From Streptomyces akebiae (GTDB lineage Bacteria > Actinomycetota > Actinomycetes > Streptomycetales > Streptomycetaceae), in assembly GCF_019599145.1 (NCBI RefSeq), contig NZ_CP080647.1:7750001-7814000 (forward strand): a DNA stretch of 64,000 bases. Direction: 5' to 3'. Below are positions 1-10,380 of the stretch, piece by piece (positions within the stretch are counted from its first letter, which is position 1; every line of letters begins with the position of its first letter). Below the pieces are notes generated by a model. The model was not told the origin of the DNA. It was given only the letters and a program-made list of their open reading frames with translations, and ran no database searches. The translations under genes were made by a program, and so were the position numbers.

Positions 1-15
1 CGATGCGGGCGTCAT
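1..15 (-). CDS. First codons of a further gene, cut by the window edge
   Basis: On the minus strand an ATG at 15 overlaps the TGA of the preceding gene in an ATGA arrangement and reads M-T-P-A-S to the window end. The same ATGA coupling links the two preceding genes, so a third member of this operon is likely. Nothing can be said about its product from five codons. Confidence 0.35.
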
Positions 16-1703
16 GCCCGGCTAACGCCGTGCGGGGTGGGGAGTTCCGCTGTGCGGAGAAGTTCGGCGAGGTGGACGAGGTCGGTGCCGGTGAGGCGCG
101 GGAGGGCGCAGCCGGAGAGGGTGCGGCAGGCGTCCCGCCAGGTGTCGGGGACGGCGGCGCCGCCGCCGAGTGCTCCGGTCAGGGCGCCGGCGAGGGCCGG
201 GGCGGAGTCGGCGACCCGGGAGAGGCAGGCGGCGGCGGGGACGGCTTCGGCGATCCGGCCGCGGGCGGCGGTGGCCAGGGCGAGGGCCACGGGGACGGTC
301 TCGGCGGCGGCGATGCCGTAGCTGTAGACGTGGTCGACGATCTGATGCTCCAGGAGGGGGATCAGAGCGAATGTTCCTTCTTTTTTGTGGCGGTGGGCGA
401 GGTCGAGGGCGTGGCGGGCGTTGCGGCCGATCTCCGTCGAGGCGGGGAGTTCGGCCAGGGCCGCGGCCGCGCAGTCGTCGACGTCCGCGCCGACCAGCGC
501 CAGCGCGAGCGCCGCGGCCATCGCGCGGGCGCCGTGCACGCCGTCGCCGTCCTGGGTGTAGCGGGCGTCGAACTCGGCGAGGTCGGCGGCGCGGCGGGGG
601 TCGCCCGGGTGGGCCACCGCCAGGACGCAGGCGCGGACGCAGGCCGCGTCGTCGAAGTAGTGCGGGTTGTCGTGCCCGGTGGCGGGTGGGCGCAGGCCGG
701 TGGCGAGGTTGCCGAGACCGGCGCGTACGGAGATACGGGCGCGCAGGGGGAGTACGGCGGACTCGACCTCGGGGGCGCGTTCGGCGGCGGCGGCGATCTC
801 GCTGGCCACGGCGTTCCAGGAGAGGTCGATGGAGGCGCGGGTGCGGCGTTCCAGGCTGAGGTCGCCGAGGGCGGCGGCGTCGCCGGCACGGAGGAGGGCC
901 TCCGCGGCGAAGGCCGCCCATTCCGCGTCGTCGGAGGGGCCGAGGCGCAGGGGTTCGGGGGGTTGGTTGAGGGCGATGGGGACGGGGAGGGTGGTGGTGG
1001 CGTTCTGCTCGGCGAAGGTGTCCAGTTCGCGGGTGAGGCGGCGGGTCCACTCGGGCATGCGGGCGGCCCGGTGGCGGGCGGCGGGCCAGCCGGCGGCGTC
1101 GCCTGCGGCGAGGCCCAGGAGGAGGCCCTCGATACGGCGGGGGGTGTGGGGGGTGCGTGCCGTGGCCTCGGCTCCGCCTTCGGCTCTTGTTTTCCCGCCC
1201 GCACCACCTGCTCCGCCCGCACCGCCCGTGAGACTTTCGTCGTCGGGTGCGGGTGGCCCTTGTGGGGCGCCCTCACCGTCGGCGGCCGCGGCTCCGTGGG
1301 CGAGCGGCTTCGCCGGGACCGGGCGTGCGGGTTCGAAGAGCTGGGGGGCGAGCGGTTCGGTCGCGTTCGCGGTCGAAGGCGTGAGGGCCACCGGTTCGGT
1401 GACGGTCGAGGGTGTCGGGGTGAGCGGTTCGGCGACGGTCGGAGCCGCTGGGGCGGGGGTGAGCGGTTCGGTCACGGTCAGCGAGGTGGCTGTCGGTGGT
1501 TCGGTCACCGTCGGCTCCGCCGTGGGCTGCGGCTCGTTGATGTCCGCCGTATCCGCCGTATCCGCTGTATCCGCTGTATCCGCGGTGTTCGCACGGGCCG
1601 TCGACTCGTCGCGCTGTGCCGTCGGTGTTCCGCCGGGCGGCTTCTCGTACGGCATGGAGGGGGCTGTGGGGGTCGTGTCGTCCCACGGGGTGGGTGGGGT
1701 CAT
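12..1703 (-). CDS. ADP-ribosylglycohydrolase-like protein with degenerate metal motif
   Basis: A 563-residue protein. The first ~185 residues are low-complexity and rich in Thr, Pro and Ala, with a run of T-A-D triplets followed by repeats of the type TEPLTP; a DRAG/ARH-like (ADP-ribosylglycohydrolase) domain follows. The domain begins RIEGLLLGLAAGDAAG, like the GLAVGDALG of its neighbour. The usual TDDTE is SDDAE here, and the usual C-terminal GRDADT is SRVADS, so one of the two metal-binding aspartates is Val. Family members remove ADP-ribose from proteins using two Mg ions; this one may be weakly active or non-catalytic (inference). The ATG at 1703 overlaps the upstream stop by 4 bp, so the pair is translationally coupled. 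Confidence 0.75.
   Translation of the reverse strand: MTPPTPWDDTTPTAPSMPYEKPPGGTPTAQRDESTARANTADTADTADTADTADINEPQPTAEPTVTEPPTATSLTVTEPLTPAPAAPTVAEPLTPTPSTVTEPVALTPSTANATEPLAPQLFEPARPVPAKPLAHGAAAADGEGAPQGPPAPDDESLTGGAGGAGGAGGKTRAEGGAEATARTPHTPRRIEGLLLGLAAGDAAGWPAARHRAARMPEWTRRLTRELDTFAEQNATTTLPVPIALNQPPEPLRLGPSDDAEWAAFAAEALLRAGDAAALGDLSLERRTRASIDLSWNAVASEIAAAAERAPEVESAVLPLRARISVRAGLGNLATGLRPPATGHDNPHYFDDAACVRACVLAVAHPGDPRRAADLAEFDARYTQDGDGVHGARAMAAALALALVGADVDDCAAAALAELPASTEIGRNARHALDLAHRHKKEGTFALIPLLEHQIVDHVYSYGIAAAETVPVALALATAARGRIAEAVPAAACLSRVADSAPALAGALTGALGGGAAVPDTWRDACRTLSGCALPRLTGTDLVHLAELLRTAELPTPHGVSRA
1542..1584 (-). repeat. 9-bp tandem repeat encoding Thr-Ala-Asp triplets
   Basis: About five copies of a 9-bp unit of the form tccgc(c/t)gta on the plus strand lie in frame inside the N-terminal linker of the degenerate ADP-ribosylglycohydrolase gene. 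They encode repeated T-A-D. The unit length keeps the frame, so copy number could vary without inactivating the gene. Confidence 0.8.
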
Positions 1704-2806
1704 GCGGGGGTCTCCGTCGTGTCGGCCGGGGCGAGGGGGAAGGTGGTCGGGGTCGGCAGTGGCAGGTCGCCGTGGGGGAAGAGGGCCGTGCCCGTGGCCC
1801 ATTTGCCGCCCTCGGTCGGGACCAGGAGTTCGGCCACGTCCAGGACGTGGTGCCCCGCCATGGAGGGCAGGCAGCTGCCTCTGGCCGGGCCGATCGCGGC
1901 GGTCCACTCGGCCGGGATCGACGCCGCTCCCCGGGTCGCGCCGGCCAGCGCGCCGGCGACCGCGGCGGTCGTGTCGGCGTCGCGGCCCATGTTCACCGCC
2001 GTGAGCACCGACTCGGCGAAGTCGCCGTCCGCCGCCGCGTAGGCGCCGAAGGCGAGGGCGACGGCTTCGGGGGCGAGGTCGGTCCAGGGGTAGCCGCCGA
2101 TGACGACGGCGGAGCGGACCGCGCGTTCGCCCCGGTGGGCGACGGCGACCGCCCGGCGCAGGGAGCGCGCCGTCCAGGAGTCCTCGGGGATCACGGCGAG
2201 GGCGGAGGCCACGACCGCGATCGTCGGCGCTCCCGCCATCGCCGCCGCCACTCCCGCCGCGACCGCCTGGCCGCCGTAGATGCCCTCACCGTCATGGCTG
2301 ACCGAGCCGTCGATGGCTACCAGACGGGCGGCCTCCGCCGGGCGGCCCGCCGCGAAGACCCCGAAGGGGGCCGCGCGCATGGCCAGGCCGTCGCTCCAGG
2401 CGTGCCGGTGCTGGGCGGAGATGGGCGCGGCCAGACCGCGGCGGAGGTTCTCCAAAGTGCCGCGTTCGCTGAAGCCCGCGCCGCGGAACGGACCCTCGTC
2501 CCGGTCCGCGATCCACTGGTGCCAGGCCGTCTCCACATGGGTGACGGTGAGCGCCGAGCCGTGCCGGGCCAGCAGCAGCCCGGAGAAGATGGCGTACTCG
2601 GTGTCGTCCGTGCCCGAGGGGCGCTCGGCCACATACCCGGTGATGCGCCCCCAGCGCGCGCGGATCTCGGAGGGTTTCATGTTCTCGGCGGGCGCCCCCA
2701 GCGCGTCCCCGACGGCGAGCCCGAGCATGGCCCCCCGTGCCCGCTCGCGGAGGTCGGCGGCGTCGCCGGGCGCCGGGACCGAGGGAATGCAGGCGATGGA
2801 AGGCAT
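1700..2806 (-). CDS. ADP-ribosylglycohydrolase (DRAG/ARH family)
   Basis: A 368-residue protein expected to hydrolyse ADP-ribose from proteins or small molecules with two Mg ions. The family landmarks are present: MLGLAVGDALGAPAE near the N terminus, SGTDDTEYA about residue 63, and NMGRDADTTAAVAGALAGA near residue 285. Its metal ligands look intact, unlike the downstream paralogue. The ATG at 2806 is chosen because GAGAGGCG lies just upstream; an in-frame ATG at 2941 would add 45 residues with no family similarity. It overlaps the next gene by 4 bp (ATGA). The substrate cannot be told from sequence. Confidence 0.88.
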   Translation of the reverse strand: MPSIACIPSVPAPGDAADLRERARGAMLGLAVGDALGAPAENMKPSEIRARWGRITGYVAERPSGTDDTEYAIFSGLLLARHGSALTVTHVETAWHQWIADRDEGPFRGAGFSERGTLENLRRGLAAPISAQHRHAWSDGLAMRAAPFGVFAAGRPAEAARLVAIDGSVSHDGEGIYGGQAVAAGVAAAMAGAPTIAVVASALAVIPEDSWTARSLRRAVAVAHRGERAVRSAVVIGGYPWTDLAPEAVALAFGAYAAADGDFAESVLTAVNMGRDADTTAAVAGALAGATRGAASIPAEWTAAIGPARGSCLPSMAGHHVLDVAELLVPTEGGKWATGTALFPHGDLPLPTPTTFPLAPADTTETPA

Positions 2807-3083
2807 ACGGTCGCCTCTCTGGCCCGTGGGCAGGTCTGTCCCGATGGGCAGTTGATCCGCTCTGAGGATTTGCCAGCTTTCGCTGGGAAGATCTCTCCCA
2901 CATCCGGCGCCCCGGCGGCGCGCGGAACGCTCGCGTATCACCCGGTCGACATCTGTGCAGAGCCATGTACGAATGAGCGGCAGTCGTTTCTCGAACAGTC
3001 GTCAACCCGGGTAAGTACGGCCTTCCTTGCTGGCAGAAGTGATTTTCCGAGCGTACGTTCGACGTGAGGAAAGGGGCTTGATC

Positions 3084-3812
3084 GTGGCGATCATCGACAC
3101 CGAAGCCGCGTTGCACGAGGCGCACCGTGACAACCACACCCATCGGGACGTGAACGGCGGCTGGCTGCGGCCCGCCGTGTTCGGGGCGATGGACGGGCTC
3201 GTGTCCAACCTGGCGCTGATGACCGGTGTCGCCGGCGGGACGGCCGGGCGGGAGGCGGTCGTCGTCGCCGGGCTGGCGGGGCTCGCCGCCGGGGCCTTCT
3301 CCATGGCCGCCGGCGAGTACACCTCCGTGGCCTCGCAGCGCGAACTCGTCCAGGCCGAACTCGACGTCGAACGGCGGGAGTTGCACAAGCACCCCAAGGA
3401 CGAGGAACAGGAGCTGGCCGCGCTCTACGAGAGCCGCGGGGTCGAGCCGGGGCTCGCCCGGGAAGTCGCGCGGCAGCTCTCGCACGATCCCGAACAGGCC
3501 CTGGAGATCCACGCGCGCGAGGAGCTGGGCATCGACCCCGGCGACCTGCCCTCGCCCGTCGTCGCCGCCGTGTCGAGCTTCGGCTCGTTCGCGCTGGGCG
3601 CCCTGCTGCCCGTACTGCCGTATCTGCTCGGCGCGAGCGCGCTGTGGCCGGCCGTGCTGGTGGCGCTCGCCGGGCTCTTCGGGTGCGGAGCCGTGGTGGC
3701 CAGAGTGACGGCGAGAACCTGGTGGTTCAGCGGGCTGCGGCAGCTCGCCCTCGGTGGCGCCGCGGCGGGTGTGACGTACGCCCTGGGCAGCCTGTTCGGA
3801 GCGGCCGTATGA
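3084..3812 (+). CDS. VIT1/CCC1-family membrane transporter-like protein
   Basis: A 242-residue membrane protein of the VIT family, whose eukaryotic members move Fe2+ or Mn2+ into vacuoles. The first helix has the family signature GAMDGLVSNLALMTG (about residues 29-43), followed by MAAGEYTSVASQRE in the second helix. A charged cytosolic segment (about 85-155) corresponds to the metal-binding domain, and two or three hydrophobic helices end the protein. The GTG at 3084 is chosen because GAGGAAAGGGG lies 6-7 bases upstream; a TTG at 3078 is the alternative. It diverges from the ADP-ribosylglycohydrolase genes. Metal specificity is unknown. Confidence 0.85.
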   Translation: MAIIDTEAALHEAHRDNHTHRDVNGGWLRPAVFGAMDGLVSNLALMTGVAGGTAGREAVVVAGLAGLAAGAFSMAAGEYTSVASQRELVQAELDVERRELHKHPKDEEQELAALYESRGVEPGLAREVARQLSHDPEQALEIHAREELGIDPGDLPSPVVAAVSSFGSFALGALLPVLPYLLGASALWPAVLVALAGLFGCGAVVARVTARTWWFSGLRQLALGGAAAGVTYALGSLFGAAV

Positions 3813-4200
3813 TGGATCGGATGGCTACGTATGCGCGGGACCGCATAAATAGTCGTTACCAGGCGGTTTCGAATGCTTAACCGCTGGGCATGAGCCGTAA
3901 GCGCCGCGGGCAACGACGCCCGTCAAGCACCTGAAGCAACTGAAGTAGTGGGCGACGACGCCTCCTGCGCCCCGGTCGACCGACATCGATCTGTCCGGTC
4001 GGCTCCCCCTTGATCGCGTTTGATCACGCCACCGTGCGCGGCAACCCCTCCGCGGCGTGGCGTCCGCATGTTGGGACGAAGTATCCGCTTCCCGAGAATC
4101 GTTCCATCATGTAACCTGCACGAAATTTTGCACCTTACGCAGAGGGCCAGCGTCGTCCCTCGGCAATCGCATATGCCAGATGACGACGACGGGAGAGCCG
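3813..4200 (+). other. Gene-free leader and promoter region of gltBD
   Basis: This 388-bp gap contains no convincing coding sequence. It must hold the gltB promoter. The stretch 4100-4140 is much more AT-rich than its surroundings and contains the candidate GlnR site listed separately. A short inverted repeat (gggc...gccc) lies near 3908. No riboswitch was recognised. Confidence 0.5.
4111..4126 (+). promoter_or_regulatory. Candidate GlnR site upstream of gltB
   Basis: The sequence GTAAC, six bases, GAAAT matches the GlnR a/b half-site pattern gTnAC-n6-GaAAc except for the last base. It lies about 75-90 bp upstream of the gltB start in the only AT-rich part of the gap. A second imperfect element (CTTAC, 4134-4138) follows. 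GlnR is the OmpR-type nitrogen regulator of actinomycetes, which makes a link to glutamate synthase sensible. This is a pattern match only. Confidence 0.35.
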
Positions 4201-7200
4201 ATGCGTACGCCGCGCCAGCCGTCCCAGCACTCCACGAGTGGCCAGAAGTGGTCGTTCATGGATGCTCGCCCTGCTGCGCAGGGTATGTACGACCCCCGCA
4301 ACGAGCGCGACGCCTGTGGCGTCGGTTTCGTGGCCACCCTCACCGGCGAGGCGAGCCATGCGCTGGTCGAGCAGGCGCTCACGGTTCTGCGCAACCTGGA
4401 GCACCGTGGGGCGACCGGTTCGGAGCCCGACTCGGGCGACGGCGCCGGCATCCTCTCGCAGGTCCCCGACGCGTTCTTCCGTGAGGTGGCCGGATTCGAG
4501 CTGCCCGAGGCCGGCTCGTACGCCGTCGGCACCGGCTTCCTGCCCGAGGAGGGCACCGAGGACGCCGTCGCCCGCATCGAGGCCATCGCCGCCGAGGAGG
4601 GCCTGACCGTCCTCGGCTGGCGCGAGGTGCCCGTCGCCCCCGAGCTGCTCGGCGCCACGGCCCGCTCGACGATGCCCGCCTTCCGCCAGGTCTTCGTCTC
4701 CGACGGCACCTCGAAGGACATCGACCTCGACCGCAAGACGTTCGTGCTGCGCAAGCGCGCCGAGCGCGAGGTCGACGTCTACTTCCCCTCGCTGTCCGCG
4801 CGGACCATCGTCTACAAGGGCATGCTGACCACCGGCCAGCTGGAGCCCTTCTTCCCGGACCTGTCCGACCGCCGCTTCGCCTCCGCGATCGCGCTGGTGC
4901 ACTCCCGGTTCTCCACCAACACCTTCCCGTCGTGGCCGCTCGCCCACCCGTACCGCTTCGTCGCGCACAACGGTGAGATCAACACGGTCAAGGGCAACCG
5001 CAACTGGATGGTGGCCCGCGAGTCCCAGCTGGCCTCCGACCTGTTCGGACCGCAGGACAAGCTGGACCGGATCTTCCCCATCTGCACGCCGGAGGCCTCC
5101 GACTCGGCCTCCTTCGACGAGGTCCTGGAGCTGCTCCACCTCGGTGGCCGCACCCTGCCGCACTCCGTGCTGATGATGATCCCGGAGGCGTGGGAGAACC
5201 ACGACTCCATGGAGCCGGCCCGCCGCGCCTTCTACCAGTTCCACTCCACGATGATGGAGCCCTGGGACGGTCCGGCCTGTGTCACCTTCACCGACGGCAA
5301 GCAGGTCGGCGCGGTCCTCGACCGCAACGGCCTTCGCCCCGGCCGCTACTGGGTCACCGACGACGGTCTCGTCGTCCTCGGCTCCGAGGTCGGCGTCCTC
5401 GACATCGACCCCGCCAAGGTCGTCCGCAAGGGCCGCCTGCAGCCGGGCCGGATGTTCCTCGTCGACACCGTCGAGCACCGCATCGTCGAGGACGACGAGA
5501 TCAAGGCCGGCCTCGCCGCCGAGCAGCCGTACGCCGAGTGGCTGGAAGCCGGGGAGATCGAGCTCTCGGACCTGCCCGAGCGCGAGCACATCGTGCACAC
5601 CCACGCCTCGGTCACCCGCCGCCAGCAGACCTTCGGGTACACCGAGGAGGAGCTGCGCGTCATCCTCGCGCCGATGGCCAAGGCCGGCGCCGAGCCCATC
5701 GGCTCCATGGGCACGGACTCGCCGATCGCGGCGCTGTCCTCCCGCCCGCGCCTGCTCTTCGACTACTTCACCCAGCTGTTCGCGCAGGTCACCAACCCGC
5801 CGCTGGACGCGATCCGCGAAGAGCTGGTCACCTCGCTGCGCTCCTCGCTGGGCCCCGAGGGCAACATCCTGGAGCCGACCGCCGCGTCGTGCCGCAGCGT
5901 CACCCTGCCCTTCCCGGTGATCGACAACGACGAGCTGGCCAAGCTCATCCACATCAACGCCGACGGCGACATGCCCGGCATGAAGGCCGCGACCCTGTCC
6001 GGCCTGTACCGGGTCTCCGGCGGCGGTGACGCCCTCGCCGCGCGCATCGAGGAGATCTGCGCCGAGGCCGACGCGGCCATCGAGAACGGCGCCCGGCTGA
6101 TCGTCCTCTCGGACCGTCACTCGGACGCCGAGCACGCGCCGATCCCGTCGCTGCTGCTCACCGCGGCCGTCCACCACCACCTCATCCGCACCAAGCAGCG
6201 CACCCAGGTGGGCCTGCTGGTCGAGGCCGGTGACGTCCGCGAGGTCCACCACGTCGCCCTGCTCATCGGCTTCGGCGCCGCGGCCGTCAACCCGTACCTG
6301 GCGATGGAGTCCGTCGAGGACCTCGTCCGCGCCGGAACGTTCCTCTCCGGTATCGAGCCCGAGCAGGCCATCCGCAACCTGATCTACGCCCTCGGCAAGG
6401 GCGTCCTGAAGGTCATGTCCAAGATGGGCATCTCCACCGTCGCCTCCTACCGCGGCGCCCAGGTCTTCGAGGCCGTCGGCCTCGCGGACGAGTTCGTGGA
6501 GAAGTACTTCAACGGCACGGCCACCAAGATCGGCGGCGTCGGCATCGACGTCATCGCCAAGGAGGTCGCCGCCCGCCACGCCAAGGCGTACCCGGCCAGC
6601 GGCATCGCGCCCGCCCACCGCGCCCTGGAGATAGGCGGCGAGTACCAGTGGCGCCGCGAGGGCGAGCCGCACCTGTTCGACCCGGAGACGGTCTTCCGCC
6701 TCCAGCACTCGACCCGGACGCGCCGCTACGACATCTTCAAGCAGTACACGGACCGCGTGAACGAGCAGTCCGAGCGTCTGATGACGCTGCGCGGCCTGTT
6801 CGGTTTCAAGGCGGGCGAGGGCCGTGCGCCGATCTCGATCGACGAGGTCGAGCCGGTCTCCGAGATCGTCAAGCGCTTCTCGACCGGCGCCATGTCGTAC
6901 GGCTCGATCTCGCGCGAGGCGCACGAGACGCTCGCCATCGCCATGAACCAGCTGGGCGGCAAGTCCAACACCGGTGAGGGCGGCGAGGACCCGGACCGTC
7001 TCTACGACCCGGCGCGGCGTTCGTCGATCAAGCAGGTCGCCTCCGGCCGCTTCGGAGTGACGAGCGAGTACCTCGTCAACGCCGACGACATCCAGATCAA
7101 GATGGCCCAGGGCGCCAAGCCCGGCGAGGGCGGTCAGCTGCCCGGCCACAAGGTGTACCCGTGGGTCGCCAAGACGCGTCACTCGACGCCGGGCGTGGGT

Positions 7201-8802
7201 CTCATCTCCCCGCCGCCGCACCACGACATCTACTCCATCGAGGACCTGGCCCAGCTGATCCACGACCTGAAGAACGCGAACCCGCAGGCGCGGATCCACG
7301 TGAAGCTGGTCTCGGAGGTCGGCGTCGGCACGGTCGCCGCGGGTGTCTCCAAGGCGCACGCGGACGTGGTCCTCATCTCCGGCCACGACGGTGGTACGGG
7401 CGCCTCCCCGCTGACGTCGCTGAAGCACGCGGGTGGCCCCTGGGAGCTCGGCCTCGCCGAGACCCAGCAGACGCTGCTCCTCAACGGCCTGCGCGACCGC
7501 ATCGTCGTCCAGACCGACGGCCAGCTGAAGACCGGTCGTGACGTCGTCATCGCCGCGCTCCTCGGCGCCGAGGAGTTCGGCTTCGCGACCGCCCCGCTCG
7601 TCGTCTCCGGCTGCGTCATGATGCGCGTCTGCCACCTGGACACCTGCCCGGTCGGCATCGCCACGCAGAACCCGACGCTGCGGGACCGGTTCACCGGCAA
7701 GGCCGAGTACGTCGTGAACTTCTTCGAGTTCATCGCCGAGGAGGTCCGCGAGATCCTCGCAGAGCTGGGCTTCCGCTCCATCGAGGAGGCCGTCGGCCAC
7801 GCCGAGGCGCTCGACGTGACCCGCGCGGTCGACCACTGGAAGGCGCAGGGCCTGGACCTGGAGCCGCTGTTCCACGTGCCCGAGCTGCCCGAGGGCGCCG
7901 TCCGCCACCAGTTGATCGAGCAGGACCACGGCCTGGAGAAGGCGCTCGACAACGAGCTGATCAAGCTCGCCGCCGACGCGCTGGCCGCCTCGGACGCGAC
8001 CGACGCCCAGCCGGTGCGCGCCCAGGTCAAGGTCCGCAACATCAACCGCACGGTCGGCACGATGCTCGGCCACGAGGTGACGAAGAAGTTCGGCGGGGCG
8101 GGTCTGCCCGACGACACCATCGACATCACCTTCACCGGCTCCGCGGGCCAGTCCTTCGGCGCCTTCCTCCCGCGCGGTGTCACGCTGCGCCTGGAGGGCG
8201 ACGCCAACGACTACGTCGGCAAGGGCCTCTCCGGCGGCCGGGTGATCGTCCGTCCCGACCGGGGCGCCGACCACCTCGCCGAGTTCTCGACGATCGCGGG
8301 CAACACCATCGCCTACGGCGCGACCGGCGGCGAGCTGTTCCTCCGCGGTCGTACGGGTGAGCGGTTCTGTGTCCGCAACTCCGGCGCCCTGGTGGTGTCC
8401 GAGGGCGTGGGCGACCACGGCTGCGAGTACATGACCGGCGGCCACGCGGTCGTCCTCGGCGAGACGGGCCGCAACTTCGCGGCCGGTATGTCGGGCGGCA
8501 TCGCCTACGTCATCGACCTGAACCGCGACAACGTCAACGCCGGCAACGTGGGCGCCGTCGAGGCCCTGTCCGACGACGACAAGCAGTGGCTGCACGACGT
8601 GGTGCGCCGCCACGCCGAGGAGACCGGATCCACGGTCGCCGAGAAGCTGCTCGCCGACTGGACCGTCGCCGTGGAGCGCTTCAGCAAGATCATCCCCAGC
8701 ACGTACAAGGCAGTGCTCGCCGCCAAGGCCGCCGCCGAGCAGGCCGGTCTCTCCGAGACCGAGATCACCGAGAAGATGATGGAGGCGGCGATCAATGGCT
8801 GA
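4201..8802 (+). CDS. gltB: Glutamate synthase, large (alpha) subunit
   Basis: A 1533-residue protein that converts glutamine plus 2-oxoglutarate to two glutamates, with electrons from the small subunit. Domain order is class II glutamine amidotransferase, central domain, FMN-binding synthase domain, and C-terminal beta-helix. The amidotransferase nucleophile should be Cys39 in DACGVGF, which implies a removed propeptide of 38 residues. The 3Fe-4S ligands are seen as C-x5-C-x4-C at residues 1138, 1144 and 1149. The glycine-rich repeats near the C terminus ([21 protein letters not shown]) are typical. The ATG at 4201 follows GGGAGAG; in-frame codons upstream run into the promoter region. gltD overlaps its end by 8 bp, so the two subunits are coupled. 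Confidence 0.97.
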   Translation: MRTPRQPSQHSTSGQKWSFMDARPAAQGMYDPRNERDACGVGFVATLTGEASHALVEQALTVLRNLEHRGATGSEPDSGDGAGILSQVPDAFFREVAGFELPEAGSYAVGTGFLPEEGTEDAVARIEAIAAEEGLTVLGWREVPVAPELLGATARSTMPAFRQVFVSDGTSKDIDLDRKTFVLRKRAEREVDVYFPSLSARTIVYKGMLTTGQLEPFFPDLSDRRFASAIALVHSRFSTNTFPSWPLAHPYRFVAHNGEINTVKGNRNWMVARESQLASDLFGPQDKLDRIFPICTPEASDSASFDEVLELLHLGGRTLPHSVLMMIPEAWENHDSMEPARRAFYQFHSTMMEPWDGPACVTFTDGKQVGAVLDRNGLRPGRYWVTDDGLVVLGSEVGVLDIDPAKVVRKGRLQPGRMFLVDTVEHRIVEDDEIKAGLAAEQPYAEWLEAGEIELSDLPEREHIVHTHASVTRRQQTFGYTEEELRVILAPMAKAGAEPIGSMGTDSPIAALSSRPRLLFDYFTQLFAQVTNPPLDAIREELVTSLRSSLGPEGNILEPTAASCRSVTLPFPVIDNDELAKLIHINADGDMPGMKAATLSGLYRVSGGGDALAARIEEICAEADAAIENGARLIVLSDRHSDAEHAPIPSLLLTAAVHHHLIRTKQRTQVGLLVEAGDVREVHHVALLIGFGAAAVNPYLAMESVEDLVRAGTFLSGIEPEQAIRNLIYALGKGVLKVMSKMGISTVASYRGAQVFEAVGLADEFVEKYFNGTATKIGGVGIDVIAKEVAARHAKAYPASGIAPAHRALEIGGEYQWRREGEPHLFDPETVFRLQHSTRTRRYDIFKQYTDRVNEQSERLMTLRGLFGFKAGEGRAPISIDEVEPVSEIVKRFSTGAMSYGSISREAHETLAIAMNQLGGKSNTGEGGEDPDRLYDPARRSSIKQVASGRFGVTSEYLVNADDIQIKMAQGAKPGEGGQLPGHKVYPWVAKTRHSTPGVGLISPPPHHDIYSIEDLAQLIHDLKNANPQARIHVKLVSEVGVGTVAAGVSKAHADVVLISGHDGGTGASPLTSLKHAGGPWELGLAETQQTLLLNGLRDRIVVQTDGQLKTGRDVVIAALLGAEEFGFATAPLVVSGCVMMRVCHLDTCPVGIATQNPTLRDRFTGKAEYVVNFFEFIAEEVREILAELGFRSIEEAVGHAEALDVTRAVDHWKAQGLDLEPLFHVPELPEGAVRHQLIEQDHGLEKALDNELIKLAADALAASDATDAQPVRAQVKVRNINRTVGTMLGHEVTKKFGGAGLPDDTIDITFTGSAGQSFGAFLPRGVTLRLEGDANDYVGKGLSGGRVIVRPDRGADHLAEFSTIAGNTIAYGATGGELFLRGRTGERFCVRNSGALVVSEGVGDHGCEYMTGGHAVVLGETGRNFAAGMSGGIAYVIDLNRDNVNAGNVGAVEALSDDDKQWLHDVVRRHAEETGSTVAEKLLADWTVAVERFSKIIPSTYKAVLAAKAAAEQAGLSETEITEKMMEAAING

Positions 8803-10255
8803 CCCGAAGGGCTTCCTCAACCACGGGCGCGAGGTCGCCAAGTCCCGCCCCGTCGACGTACGGCTGAAGGACTGGAACGAGGTCTACGTTCCGGGCTCGC
8901 TGCTCCCGATCATCTCGAAGCAGGCGTCCCGCTGCATGGACTGCGGCATCCCGTTCTGCCACAACGGCTGTCCGCTCGGGAACCTCATCCCCGAGTGGAA
9001 CGACTACGCCTACCGCGAGGACTGGGGCGCCGCCTCGGAGCGCCTGCACGCCACGAACAACTTCCCGGAGTTCACGGGCCGTCTCTGCCCCGCTCCCTGT
9101 GAGTCGGCGTGCGTCCTCGGCATCAACCAGCCGGCCGTCACCATCAAGAACGTCGAGGTCTCGATCATCGACAAGGCGTGGGACAGCGGCGACGTCGCGC
9201 CCCAGGCCCCGGAGCGCCTCTCCGGCAAGACGGTCGCGGTCATCGGCTCGGGCCCGGCGGGTCTCGCGGCCGCCCAGCAGCTGACGCGGGCCGGTCACAC
9301 GGTCGCGGTGTACGAGCGCGCGGACCGCGTCGGCGGTCTGCTCCGCTACGGCATCCCCGAGTTCAAGATGGAGAAGCGGCACATCAACCGCCGTATCGAG
9401 CAGATGCGCGCGGAGGGCACCCGCTTCCGTACGGGCGTTGAGATCGGCCGCGACCTCAAGGCGACGGACCTGAAGAAGCGGTACGACGCCGTCGTGATCG
9501 CCGCGGGTGCGACGACCGCCCGTGACCTCCCGGTCCCCGGCCGCGAGCTGAACGGCATCCACCAGGCGATGGAGTACCTGCCGCTCGCCAACAAGGTGCA
9601 GGAGGGCGACTTCGTGGCGCCCCCCATCACGGCCGAGGGCAAGCACGTCGTCGTCATCGGCGGTGGCGACACCGGCGCGGACTGCGTGGGCACCGCCCAC
9701 CGCCAGGGCGCGGCCTCCGTCACGCAGCTGGAGATCATGCCCAGGCCGGGCGAGGACCGTGCCCCGAACCAGCCGTGGCCGACCTTCCCGATGCTCTACA
9801 AGGTCACCTCCGCGCACGAGGAGGGCGGCGAGCGGGTCTACTCCGTCTCCACCACCCACTTCGAGGGCGACGAGGACGGCAACGTCCAGTGGCTGCACCT
9901 CGTCGAGGTCGAGTTCGTCGACGGCAAGCTGACGCAGAAGCCGGGCACGGAGCGGAAGATCCCCGCCCAGCTGGTGACGCTGGCGATGGGCTTCACCGGC
10001 ACGGACCGTGAGAACGGTCTCGTGGACCAGTTCGGCCTGGACCTCGACGAGCGCGGCAACATCGCGCGGGACGCCGACTTCCAGACGAACGTGCCGGGTG
10101 TGTTCGTGGCCGGTGACGCGGGCCGCGGTCAGTCGCTGATCGTCTGGGCGATCGCCGAGGGCCGCTCGGCCGCCCGCGGCTGCGACCGCTTCCTCACGGG
10201 CGCGAGCGATCTGCCGGCCCCGATCCGCCCCACGGACCGTTCGCTGATGGTCTGA
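8795..10255 (+). CDS. gltD: Glutamate synthase, small (beta) subunit
   Basis: A 486-residue NADPH-dependent oxidoreductase that passes electrons to GltB. The N-terminal cysteine cluster (Cys47, 50, 55, 59 in [13 protein letters not shown], then CPAPCESAC near residue 94) should bind 4Fe-4S clusters. Two dinucleotide folds follow: [13 protein letters not shown] (about 150) for FAD and [11 protein letters not shown] (about 289) for NADPH. The C-terminal FAD motif [22 protein letters not shown] is also present. Its length is normal. It starts 8 bp inside gltB and is followed by a strong terminator, so the pair is a complete bicistronic operon. Confidence 0.97.
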   Translation: MADPKGFLNHGREVAKSRPVDVRLKDWNEVYVPGSLLPIISKQASRCMDCGIPFCHNGCPLGNLIPEWNDYAYREDWGAASERLHATNNFPEFTGRLCPAPCESACVLGINQPAVTIKNVEVSIIDKAWDSGDVAPQAPERLSGKTVAVIGSGPAGLAAAQQLTRAGHTVAVYERADRVGGLLRYGIPEFKMEKRHINRRIEQMRAEGTRFRTGVEIGRDLKATDLKKRYDAVVIAAGATTARDLPVPGRELNGIHQAMEYLPLANKVQEGDFVAPPITAEGKHVVVIGGGDTGADCVGTAHRQGAASVTQLEIMPRPGEDRAPNQPWPTFPMLYKVTSAHEEGGERVYSVSTTHFEGDEDGNVQWLHLVEVEFVDGKLTQKPGTERKIPAQLVTLAMGFTGTDRENGLVDQFGLDLDERGNIARDADFQTNVPGVFVAGDAGRGQSLIVWAIAEGRSAARGCDRFLTGASDLPAPIRPTDRSLMV

Positions 10256-10300
10256 TCCACCGGATCGACAGACGTCCCGTACAACGGCGTACGGAACACT

Positions 10301-10350
10301 GACGGCGCCTGCCCACCAGTCCCCGACCGGACTACAGGGCGGGCGCCGTC
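10301..10350 (+). terminator. Terminator of the gltBD operon
   Basis: A 14-bp stem (10301-10314 with 10337-10350; arms gacggcgcctgccc and gggcgggcgccgtc, one G-T pair) encloses a 22-base loop 45 bp after the gltD stop. There is no U-tract, as is common for terminators in Streptomyces. Confidence 0.75.
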
Positions 10351-10380
10351 GCATGTTCCGACGTCCGTGCGCCCGTGCGC

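Noticed and set aside
4135..8841. Very long antisense frame opposite gltB
   Set aside because: It mirrors the GC-rich third positions of gltB; its sequence is Val/Gly/Leu/Arg-rich with no domain. The plus-strand gene is unambiguous.
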